Shown: positions 1-5,156 of the stretch, piece by piece
How the letters are laid out: every line of letters begins with the position of its first letter
Numbering within the stretch: the stretch's first letter is position 1
Assembly (NCBI GenBank): GCA_030668165.1
Contig: DAOUUM010000127.1
Span: forward strand, 1-7,628
Length of the DNA: 7,628 nt
Direction: 5' to 3'
DNA from: Candidatus Heimdallarchaeota archaeon
GTDB taxonomy: Archaea > Asgardarchaeota > Heimdallarchaeia > Heimdallarchaeales > Kariarchaeaceae
Notes under the pieces: model-generated
What the model was told of the DNA's origin: nothing
The model's input: the letters and a program-made list of their open reading frames with translations, nothing else
Database searches by the model: none
Translations under genes and position numbers: made by a program

Positions 1-911
1 AAACCATTGTAGATGGTGTACTCTTCATTTAAATGCCCCAGATTGACACCTTTGGTGTGATGTAACACCTTTAGTGCCTCCTGTGATTGCAATGAAGCTA
101 TCACTGCATTAATAGTGATAATCGTGGGATCATGATGATCCACATTCTGTATAACCTCATCCATGGAGAAATTCTCCGCTTTGGGAAAGTGCTCTGCACG
201 CAATTTATTAGCATAATCAAGAACAGTTTTCATCTCTTTCATGTCATCAGTTTCAGGTAATCGCTCGTGTTTAGCCTCAAAATACAGTTGTCCTTTTAGT
301 AGACAGTGAATTCTTCGACGTGGAATCCCTACAAGAGTACAGGCTGCAAGAGTCTCTCGTTCCTGCTCTCTCATGGGATCGCATTCCAAACATGCATTTT
401 TACTTGGTAAATAAGTATAGACATGGCCGTAGTAGGTTGCTGTTCCACCATCAATCAATGGTTTTTTGTTATGAACAGCTCTTCTTATGAGTTCTCTCCT
501 GGATTTAACCGAGTCTAATCCTGCTATGTATAGGTCTGCAGTTTCATAGATCTTGGGATCCAGTTCTTCCAATGTGCAGTAATGTGGTATGTAGGTTCCA
601 AATGGATTGATTTTCTTCAAATTCTTAGCTGCAATCTGGGCTTTAGGTTCGCCCTCATCTGCATCAGTGAATAATATCTGACGATTCAGATTACTGTATT
701 CAATAATATCCATATCAACAAGATGCATTGTTCCGACACCAGTCATGGCAAGATTCTTGGCAATTTCAGTGCCCAATCCACCTATTCCAGCAATTATTAC
801 TACAGAATCCTTGAGGGTGAGTTGATTCCAACCAGGTAACCTGAGTTGTCGATCAAATCTTTTTCTCTCTAAGGGATCTATTGTTAAGAAATTTGAGTAT
901 TTATCTTTCAT
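1..911 (-). CDS. E1-like ubiquitin-activating enzyme, eukaryotic UBA2/UBA3 type (C-terminus cut off by window edge)
   Basis: Predicted to adenylate the C-terminal glycine of a ubiquitin-like protein with ATP and hold it as a thioester before transfer to an E2. 303 residues are visible. Seen: an N-terminal RQLRLPGW segment at 21-28; the nucleotide-binding motif GIGGLG at 42-47; DMD at 66-68; SNLNRQ at 73-78; and K90 in the GEPKA motif, a position where E1s contact ATP. Zinc-type CLEC lies at 174-177 and ACTLVGIPRRRIHC at 190-203, with C191 the likely catalytic cysteine. A helical segment at 222-242 and INAVIAS at 267-273 follow. The CT....PR...HC pattern and the helices after it match eukaryotic UBA2/UBA3, not MoeB or ThiF. 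The second zinc CxxC normally follows the YTIYNG region, so it should lie just past the edge. ATG start chosen because CTGAGG (918-923) is 6 nt upstream and an in-frame stop closes the frame above it. It lies 45 nt after UBL1 on the same strand and is probably co-transcribed. It has a single adenylation domain, so a homodimer is likely. Confidence 0.93.
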   Translation of the reverse strand, partial: MKDKYSNFLTIDPLERKRFDRQLRLPGWNQLTLKDSVVIIAGIGGLGTEIAKNLAMTGVGTMHLVDMDIIEYSNLNRQILFTDADEGEPKAQIAAKNLKKINPFGTYIPHYCTLEELDPKIYETADLYIAGLDSVKSRRELIRRAVHNKKPLIDGGTATYYGHVYTYLPSKNACLECDPMREQERETLAACTLVGIPRRRIHCLLKGQLYFEAKHERLPETDDMKEMKTVLDYANKLRAEHFPKAENFSMDEVIQNVDHHDPTIITINAVIASLQSQEALKVLHHTKGVNLGHLNEEYTIYNG

Positions 912-917
912 TTTGGT

Positions 918-923
918 CCTCAG
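918..923 (-). promoter_or_regulatory. Shine-Dalgarno site of the E1 gene
   Basis: CTGAGG on the minus strand, 6 nt before the ATG at 911. No TATA-like box precedes E1, so it is probably translated from a transcript that also carries UBL1 or UBL2. Confidence 0.7.
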
Positions 924-934
924 TTGTGAAGTTT

Positions 935-951
935 TGATCCTTTACGGATCA
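935..951 (-). repeat. Inverted repeat (6-bp stem, 5-nt loop) between UBL1 and E1
   Basis: The minus strand reads TGATCC-GTAAA-GGATCA, a perfect 6-bp stem starting 5 nt after the UBL1 stop codon. No T-run follows, so it is not a clear terminator. In RNA it could be a processing or stabilising hairpin at the 3' end of the UBL1 message. Confidence 0.55.
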
Positions 952-956
952 TTACA

Positions 957-1268
957 CTATCCTGCCGTTGATACTGGAATAAGTAGAATAATGTCTCCTT
1001 CATTAAGATCATAGTTTGAGATCGTATCATCAGGATCCATCGTCCTTCCTCCAGAAATGAGATGAAAGTTCTCCATCTCAATACCAAAAATTTGGGACAG
1101 TGTAAATTTAATCTCAGCCACCGGAGCATTCTGCATTACGAGAAGTTGTTCTTTTTTCGAAGAGGGGCCAATAGTGCTCTCAAAGAAAATATTGAGCTTG
1201 TCCTCGGTAGAAGGAGAGGGGCGTTCCTCATCTTCCTCAATAGGCAATTCCTCAAAATTGTTACTCAT
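957..1268 (-). CDS. Ubiquitin-like modifier UBL1, ending exactly in ...STAG
   Basis: A 103-residue ubiquitin-fold protein, predicted substrate of the adjacent E1 and possibly conjugated to proteins. Residues 1-24 are an acidic, SUMO-like tail (EELPIEEDEE, then PSPSTED). The beta-grasp core follows: strand 25-33, strand 40-46, helix about 50-61 (VAEIKFTLSQIF), then GIEMENFHLI. GGRTMDPDDTISNY at 73-86 corresponds to ubiquitin AGKQLEDGRTLSDY, and a final strand at 92-98 leads to the flexible VSTAG end. The last glycine is the chain terminus, so no processing would be needed; ubiquitin Gly75 is replaced by Ala. By hand alignment about 40 of the last 73 residues match UBL2. Start: the frame extends to a TTG at 1289, but that lies 2 bp from the TATA box. 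The ATG at 1268 is about 26 bp from the box centre and gives the same MS..FE start as UBL2. Confidence 0.92.
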   Translation of the reverse strand: MSNNFEELPIEEDEERPSPSTEDKLNIFFESTIGPSSKKEQLLVMQNAPVAEIKFTLSQIFGIEMENFHLISGGRTMDPDDTISNYDLNEGDIILLIPVSTAG

Positions 1269-1298
1269 AAATAAATACTGGTGATCCAAGATTTTATA
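1268..1298 (-). promoter_or_regulatory. Archaeal promoter of UBL1 (TATA box, leaderless)
   Basis: TATAAAAT on the minus strand occupies 1298-1291. A start about 26 bp downstream of its centre falls on the ATG at 1268, so the transcript would be leaderless. This suggests UBL1 (and probably E1) can be transcribed independently of UBL2. Confidence 0.6.
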
Positions 1299-1302
1299 GT
1301 TT

Positions 1303-1322
1303 TTGGGTGATCATTTACCCAA
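1303..1322. repeat. Inverted repeat beside the UBL1 TATA box
   Basis: TTGGGT and ACCCAA arms (6 bp each) are separated by 8 nt. The element ends 4 bp upstream of the UBL1 TATA box and covers the usual TFB-recognition position, so a bound protein could regulate UBL1. It is a candidate operator only. Confidence 0.4.
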
Positions 1323-1340
1323 GTACTATTTTTTCGGAAT

Positions 1341-1361
1341 GAATTTACTTAAAGTAAATTC
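1341..1361. repeat. Perfect 10+1+10 palindrome directly after the UBL2 stop codon
   Basis: Arms GAATTTACTT and AAGTAAATTC flank a single base and abut the UBL2 stop codon. In RNA it would fold as a stem-loop (the innermost pairs would open). An A-run rather than a T-run follows on the coding strand, so intrinsic termination is not obvious. It could be a 3'-end stabiliser, a processing site or a protein-binding palindrome. Confidence 0.6.
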
Positions 1362-1715
1362 TTATAGAGCACCGCGTCCAGCTGTGCTCACTGGGATCAA
1401 TAACAGAGTATCTCCGTTATCAACGCCGTAATTGGACAGGGAATCATCTGGATCACATGTGCGTCCTGCATGTGAGATGTGGAATTCCTCTGGGGGTAGA
1501 CCAAATATCTGACCCACGGTGTATTTGATGTCTCCAATGGGAGCATCCTCAGCTACAACAAGTTTTACTTGTTTCTGGTTGGGTCCGACGGTGGATTGGA
1601 AGTAAACGGTTACTTTTTGACCTGCAGGGGTTTTTGATGTGGCAGGGGTCTTGCTCTTGATAGTTTCGGTTTCAGTGATTTCCTCTTCGAAATCTAGGTT
1701 TTCAAATTCGCTCAT
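1362..1715 (-). CDS. Ubiquitin-like modifier UBL2, precursor form with C-terminal RGAL tail
   Basis: A 117-residue ubiquitin-fold protein, paralogue of UBL1 and predicted E1 substrate. Residues 1-33 form an acidic then Thr/Lys/Pro-rich tail (ETETIKSKTPATSKTPAG). The core is strand 35-43, strand 49-55, helix 60-71 (IGDIKYTVGQIF), LPPEEF at 73-78 (ubiquitin IPPDQQ), AGRTCDPDDSLSNYGV at 83-98 and final strand 102-108. The last residues are VSTAG followed by RGAL, so a peptidase would have to remove four residues to expose the glycine, as with SUMO1's four-residue tail. Start: the frame opens at an ATG at 1772 (136 residues), but the ATG at 1715 has GGAG 9 nt upstream and aligns with the UBL1 start, so I prefer it. 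The coding DNA looks visibly richer in G and C than most neighbours. It is the first gene of the likely operon. Confidence 0.92.
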   Translation of the reverse strand: MSEFENLDFEEEITETETIKSKTPATSKTPAGQKVTVYFQSTVGPNQKQVKLVVAEDAPIGDIKYTVGQIFGLPPEEFHISHAGRTCDPDDSLSNYGVDNGDTLLLIPVSTAGRGAL

Positions 1716-1724
1716 TTTTTGCGT

Positions 1725-1732
1725 CTCCTTTT
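1725..1732 (-). promoter_or_regulatory. Shine-Dalgarno site that fixes the UBL2 start
   Basis: AAAAGGAG on the minus strand, 9 nt before the ATG at 1715. It argues for the 117-residue form over the 136-residue form starting at 1772, which has no comparable site. Confidence 0.65.
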
Positions 1733-1815
1733 GGTTGTCGAAAGGCACATGATCCGGGTTGCTTGTGGTCATGAGGCCTTAGCGACACACACTATACTAC
1801 TCTATGTTGAAACTA

Positions 1816-1823
1816 GTATATAA
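1816..1823 (-). promoter_or_regulatory. Probable TATA box for UBL2 and the operon
   Basis: TTATATAC on the minus strand. Transcription would start near 1794, giving an untranslated leader of about 80 nt before the ATG at 1715. That fits the presence of a ribosome binding site here, unlike at the leaderless genes. A weaker TATA-like stretch at about 1790-1798 is an alternative. Confidence 0.5.
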
Positions 1824-1831
1824 GGTTATAC

Positions 1832-1888
1832 GTGTTTGTGTGGTTTTGTTACAAACACACAAACTATTTTTACACAAACACACAAACT
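1832..1888. repeat. CA-rich repeat cluster upstream of the UBL2 promoter
   Basis: The 15-mer ACAAACACACAAACT occurs identically at 1851-1865 and 1874-1888, a 23-bp period close to two helical turns. An inverted copy, GTGTTTGTGT, lies at 1832-1841 and is complementary to 1872-1881. The cluster lies just upstream of the probable UBL2 TATA box, where activator or repressor sites would be expected. Confidence 0.6.
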
Positions 1889-1936
1889 CTCATTGAATCA
1901 GAAATCTCTCATTCCGGTTCACAAGCACTGAATTCA

Positions 1937-1950
1937 TATCCTACAGGATA
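1937..1950. repeat. Small perfect inverted repeat
   Basis: TATCCT-AC-AGGATA lies just past the stop codon of the possible membrane-anchor remnant at 1952-2089. It is short and its significance is uncertain. Confidence 0.3.
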
Positions 1951-1951
1951 A

Positions 1952-2089
1952 TTACCTCTGTTTTCTAACTATGAAATAGCTGAGAATTACCAGACATAGT
2001 AGCACCAGAATAATTTGAAATAGATAATCGTTTGAACTGGTATCAGTATCGTGTTTGAAATAATACTCATCAATGAAATAATGTACCAA
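1952..2089 (-). pseudogene. Possible remnant (C-terminal end) of a membrane-anchored protein
   Basis: An open frame of 45 codons ending in TAA; a stop codon closes it a few codons above the TTG at 2089 and it contains no ATG. It encodes a polar, Asp/Ser/Thr-rich stretch (HDTDTSSND), then a strongly hydrophobic segment of about 20 residues (YLFQIILVLLCLVILSYFIV) and a basic end, RKQR. Linker, transmembrane helix and positive tail is the usual end of an archaeal surface protein, and the gene at 2471-3667 ends the same way. Either a longer gene decayed or was cut here, or this is a tiny membrane protein starting at TTG. It overlaps the promoter of the plus-strand gene at 2089. A chance frame cannot be excluded. 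Confidence 0.35.
2058..2065 (+). promoter_or_regulatory. TATA-like box of the 90-residue gene
   Basis: AAATAATA centred about 27 bp before the ATG at 2089, the spacing expected for a leaderless transcript. It supports the 2089 reading frame being a real gene. Confidence 0.4.
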
Positions 2090-2361
2090 TGACCGAAGTT
2101 GAGATCAACAAGTACCTGAAACCAGTAGCCTGGCAACGACTGACAGGTGTAGTCTCCACACACAGGGGAAATAATCTCGGACTCACTCTCAAATACATGG
2201 TGCTTCAGAGATTATTGGAGCGTGCTGAAGTTGAGTACTGGTACACAGATAATGCAGGTACCAATAAATATATGATCCGTATCAATGATATTCTGCGATA
2301 CAAAGAGTGGCTCAAAGGATTCCTGTATGAGATTGAGATAGATGAAATCAATTTGAAATAA
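2089..2361 (+). CDS. Hypothetical protein, 90 residues
   Basis: I do not recognise this protein. It has no signal peptide, membrane segment or cysteine. The middle (about 30-46, LGLTLKYMVLQRLLERA) should form an amphipathic helix. Residues 47-66 (VEYWYTDNAGTNKYMIRI) look like a beta-hairpin with a short polar turn, and the last third is helical and acidic. Helix followed by hairpin would be compatible with a small winged-helix-like fold, but no DNA-binding signature is clear. Base composition is like its neighbours, a TATA-like box sits at leaderless spacing and no Shine-Dalgarno site is seen. It is divergent from the ubiquitin-like operon, with about 300 bp of regulatory DNA between them. 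Confidence 0.6.
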   Translation: MTEVEINKYLKPVAWQRLTGVVSTHRGNNLGLTLKYMVLQRLLERAEVEYWYTDNAGTNKYMIRINDILRYKEWLKGFLYEIEIDEINLK

Positions 2362-2441
2362 TCTAATAAATATACTATGCATAGAAAGAAAATATTTTGA
2401 GAAAACTGATCAACATGTAAAAAACGATGTGCAAAAGATTA

Positions 2442-2449
2442 AAAATAAT
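2442..2449 (+). promoter_or_regulatory. TATA-like box of the surface protein gene
   Basis: AAAATAAT, centred about 26 bp before the ATG at 2471, so a leaderless transcript would begin at that codon. This favours the 2471 start over a GTG at 2429, which lies upstream of the box. Confidence 0.4.
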
Positions 2450-2470
2450 ATTGAAAATTACGCAATCATC

Positions 2471-3667
2471 ATGAGAAAAATACTACTAATAGGCATTACC
2501 CTAGTACTAATCCTAAATAGTACCACTGCTGTTGAAATTGATTCTAATGAAGTGAAGATCACTCAATTACCAGAGATATTACCTTATAATAACTCCGATA
2601 GCATGAGATTTGAGCGAGTTCACACTATTGCAGAAGATAAACTATTGGTTGGTACATCTTTTAATGCCTATGGTAGGAACATTTATGATATTGATAATGG
2701 TTCCATTGAATTTGCAGGTGAATTGGGGTTTTACTCCAATTATAAGGCTGAGTTTCAATATGATGAGGATTATATTTATGGATCAAAATTAACCCAGCCA
2801 TCTTATATTTCTGAAACTAGTTTTATCATAATGGATTATGATTTTAACATTTTACATGAGATCGATAATGTAGGTAGGGTTGATAATTTCCAAATTGATT
2901 ATGATGAAAAACGGATATATTTCGCTGGTGATAAAGCGTTTGGAATTCTTTCACTAGAGAATTACTCAATTGAAGCTAAGTATTATTTATCCGATATTAC
3001 AGATGAAAAATTCCCCTCAAAAGCATTATTAAATTATGGAAATAATGGAATTGTTACAATTACTCATAGAACAGAAGATCATTTCTATCTGGTATCAGTT
3101 GATACTAATAATGGATTAAGTGAATTGCAAAGATTAAGTATATCATATAATCGTATATTGGATATTAGAGATGTAGAGACTATCATCGCTGATGATATAG
3201 TTTATACCTTAATTGCATTAAATGATCAAACAAACATATATGATATTACTAATCCTTCAGATATGAAATTCCAAAAATCATTAACTGATGCCAAAACAGG
3301 CATTAAGCTAATAGCATATCATAATTACATGATTATTGGAGGTCAAGGTGGTATCGCAATATATGATTCAACCGATGATTTCAGCTTAATAACAAGTAAA
3401 ACTGGATATATTGGGTATCACCTTGCTCTTGTTGAGGGCGATGATTATTTAGATCTATATAGTCCTGAAGATACTAAAATGGATGTATACAGGGTCAATG
3501 GTTTGGAAGTGTCTACCGAAGAAACAGGATCTACTACCGAAGAAACAGGATCTAATAATTCAGAATCAGAAAAATCGGATGTAAATAGCATCGGGCTCCT
3601 ATTTATACTGATTAATATTATCACACTTCAACAGGTAGTAAGACAAAAATATAAAGTACTAAAATGA
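2471..3667 (+). CDS. Secreted, membrane-anchored beta-propeller-like surface protein
   Basis: 398 residues. The first 20 (MRKILLIGITLVLILNSTTA) are a clear Sec signal peptide, which fixes the start at 2471; a GTG at 2429 would bury it behind 14 charged and polar residues. Residues about 30-345 are all beta-like with repeated strand units. Phrases such as NIYDITNPSDMKFQKSL followed by IAYHNYMIIGGQGGIAIYDS resemble LVIVD/WD-type propeller blades. Residues 348-371 are a Ser/Thr/Glu linker containing a duplicated TEETGS unit, then a hydrophobic anchor about 373-386 (IGLLFILINIITL) and a basic tail (RQKYKVLK). It is probably displayed on the cell surface in a type I orientation. The ligand or partner cannot be told from sequence. 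There is no cysteine pattern or catalytic motif. The anchor is rather short. Confidence 0.8.
   Translation: MRKILLIGITLVLILNSTTAVEIDSNEVKITQLPEILPYNNSDSMRFERVHTIAEDKLLVGTSFNAYGRNIYDIDNGSIEFAGELGFYSNYKAEFQYDEDYIYGSKLTQPSYISETSFIIMDYDFNILHEIDNVGRVDNFQIDYDEKRIYFAGDKAFGILSLENYSIEAKYYLSDITDEKFPSKALLNYGNNGIVTITHRTEDHFYLVSVDTNNGLSELQRLSISYNRILDIRDVETIIADDIVYTLIALNDQTNIYDITNPSDMKFQKSLTDAKTGIKLIAYHNYMIIGGQGGIAIYDSTDDFSLITSKTGYIGYHLALVEGDDYLDLYSPEDTKMDVYRVNGLEVSTEETGSTTEETGSNNSESEKSDVNSIGLLFILINIITLQQVVRQKYKVLK
3513..3553 (+). repeat. Tandem 20-nt repeat in the surface-protein linker
   Basis: CTACCGAAGAAACAGGATCT occurs identically at 3513-3532 and 3534-3553 (period 21 nt, in frame). It encodes two copies of TEETGS. 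Exact nucleotide identity points to a recent duplication that lengthened the stalk. Confidence 0.8.
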
Positions 3668-3759
3668 AGCGAAGGATCTTGTTCAACAGACAAACATAAT
3701 AACTTAAGGTGACCTAATCCGTCTATAAGGAAGATAATAGCATTGCAGAAGGTTACTTT

Positions 3760-3777
3760 ATCTTAAAATATTTTTTG
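3760..3777 (+). terminator. Possible T-rich terminator after the surface protein gene
   Basis: TTATCTTAAAATATTTTTTG, about 90-110 nt after the stop codon, ends in a T6 run. Archaeal termination often uses T-runs without hairpins. Nothing else is evident in the roughly 200 bp gap (3668-3866) except the transporter promoter and a 9-bp palindrome AGGTGACCT. Confidence 0.25.
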
Positions 3778-3837
3778 AACATATAACAAAATTTCCCATC
3801 TTAAACAAGGCAGGCACTTCAATTGGCGGAACGATGA

Positions 3838-3845
3838 TTTAAATA
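3838..3845 (+). promoter_or_regulatory. TATA box of the MFS transporter gene
   Basis: TTTAAATA, centred about 26 bp before the ATG at 3867, the expected place for a leaderless mRNA. The alternative TTG start at 3855 lies only 10 bp from the box and would fall upstream of the transcript. Confidence 0.5.
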
Positions 3846-3866
3846 GATATATATTTGAACAAGACA

Positions 3867-5102
3867 ATGACTACTGAACATTTTCGTTCTAAAGGTTATA
3901 TGAACTTTTTAATAATATTCATGGGGTTTGTTGCCCTTGTGGATCAATATCTCAGCCTTATAGAGGCTTCAATAATTACTTACATCCTTGATGACTTCGA
4001 TATCACCCTCAGTGAGTTTACCCTCTGGCAGGGTATAGTTGGAATATTTGCATTTTTTGTTTTTCTGGTTAGCTGGCTAGGAGATCATTACGGAAGAAAA
4101 ATTGGTATATTTATATTAATTCTCATAATGAGTGTACCTGCAGTACTTATAGGATTAATTGGACCCCTGTCCTTTGCGATATTCATTATACTTTATGGTA
4201 TTATGATAATGGGAACAAATGTTAACTTCTGGGCAGTTCCGATATCAGAGGAATCTCCTGCAAATAAACGTGGAAAGTATGGATCCTTAGTGTTTTTGAT
4301 AGGACTAATCCCACTGTACGCATTATTAGGTGTGAAAATAGCTGAAAACCTTGGTTGGCAATGGGCTTATGGACTCATGGGTATATTTGGTTTGATAATT
4401 CTTGGATTATTGTACTTTTTCAAAGAGACCAAACGATGGGAGGACAATCAGGAAGAGTATAAGCAATCAAAAAAGACCTTCTTGAAGAGTATGAAATTAT
4501 TTTCAAGAGATGATTGGAAATTCATTGGAATTTTTGGTTTTATCTATATTTGTTGGAGTACTGGATTCAAATTCGCAACAGTCACCATGGCATCCTATTA
4601 TATTGATGTTCAGGGAAAGACCGAGGATGATTGGAGTTCAATTCTTACCATAGCTGGAGGATTGACCATAGTTGGTGCCCTTACTATTGGATTTATTATG
4701 GAACGATTTGGACGAATACCTGCTTTTGTATGGAGTATGGGAGGATCGGTTCTGTCATATCTGGGTTTAGGACTCACCGGAGCTCCTGGTTTTGCAATGG
4801 CAATATACTTCTTCATGAGCAGTGCTCTGGGATTTCTGCTTGTTTATAATGCAGAAAGACTTCCAACCAAGATTCGAGCAACAGGTATCGGGGTCCTATC
4901 CACTCTTTCTCGGGTTGGATTTGTCCTGGGACCGTTGTTAATATCAGTAATCCTACCAAATGAGGAAGCAACAAGTGCAAGTCTCGATAGTTATAATAAA
5001 CTCTATCTCATAGGTGCAGCAATAATGGTCCTTCCATTTTTTACTTTGTTATTTAATAGGGAAGAGACCAAGGGAAGAACATTGGAAGACATCGCTGAAT
5101 AA
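3867..5102 (+). CDS. MFS transporter, sugar/metabolite:H+ symporter type
   Basis: 411 residues with about 12 hydrophobic segments in two halves, the usual MFS size. MFS motif A follows TM2 at 72-79 (GDHYGRKI), and its second-half counterpart (MERFGRIP, 278-285) lies between TM8 and TM9. EESPANKRGKYGS at 128-140 and AERLPTKIRATGIG at 329-342 are the loop motifs typical of sugar porters and aromatic-acid/metabolite symporters. The C-terminus EETKGRTLEDIAE is the PETKG signature. Acidic residues D26 and E33 lie in TM1 and could take part in proton coupling. The cytoplasmic loop at about 187-218 is charged. The substrate cannot be assigned. The start at 3867 was chosen from TATA spacing; the frame itself extends to a TTG at 3855. 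It is monocistronic: the next gene is convergent after 54 bp. Confidence 0.88.
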   Translation: MTTEHFRSKGYMNFLIIFMGFVALVDQYLSLIEASIITYILDDFDITLSEFTLWQGIVGIFAFFVFLVSWLGDHYGRKIGIFILILIMSVPAVLIGLIGPLSFAIFIILYGIMIMGTNVNFWAVPISEESPANKRGKYGSLVFLIGLIPLYALLGVKIAENLGWQWAYGLMGIFGLIILGLLYFFKETKRWEDNQEEYKQSKKTFLKSMKLFSRDDWKFIGIFGFIYICWSTGFKFATVTMASYYIDVQGKTEDDWSSILTIAGGLTIVGALTIGFIMERFGRIPAFVWSMGGSVLSYLGLGLTGAPGFAMAIYFFMSSALGFLLVYNAERLPTKIRATGIGVLSTLSRVGFVLGPLLISVILPNEEATSASLDSYNKLYLIGAAIMVLPFFTLLFNREETKGRTLEDIAE

Positions 5103-5156
5103 GGCACACTCATCCTTGACTTGAATCATAATATAGAAAAAATTTGAGCTAAATCT

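Noticed and set aside
920..1129. 69-codon open frame on the minus strand overlapping UBL1
   Set aside because: It lies in another frame of the convincing UBL1 gene and its protein has no sensible features.
1062..1274. 70-codon plus-strand open frame opposite UBL1
   Set aside because: Antisense shadow of UBL1; no start signal or recognisable protein.
957..1715. Reading the two UBLs as sulfur carriers (ThiS/MoaD/URM1-type) rather than modifiers
   Set aside because: The core follows ubiquitin (IPPDQQ, AGK.LEDG.TLSDY equivalents), there are SUMO-like tails, one has a precursor tail, and the E1 has a UBA-type cysteine region. A sulfur-carrier role is not fully excluded.
2375..2384. Palindrome CTATGCATAG after the 90-residue gene
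   Set aside because: Ten base pairs in AT-rich DNA, no loop and no T-run; too weak to call a terminator or operator.
2610..2792. 60-codon plus-strand frame inside the surface protein gene
   Set aside because: Out-of-frame shadow without its own start signals; hydrophobicity comes from AT-rich codons.
4610..4849. Open frames on both strands inside the transporter gene
   Set aside because: Shadows of the transporter, which has clear family motifs in its own frame.
5103..5156. Search for a bidirectional terminator between the convergent transporter and CxxCx5C genes
   Set aside because: Only a loose TTTGAGCTAAA near-palindrome and an A6 run are present; not enough to annotate.
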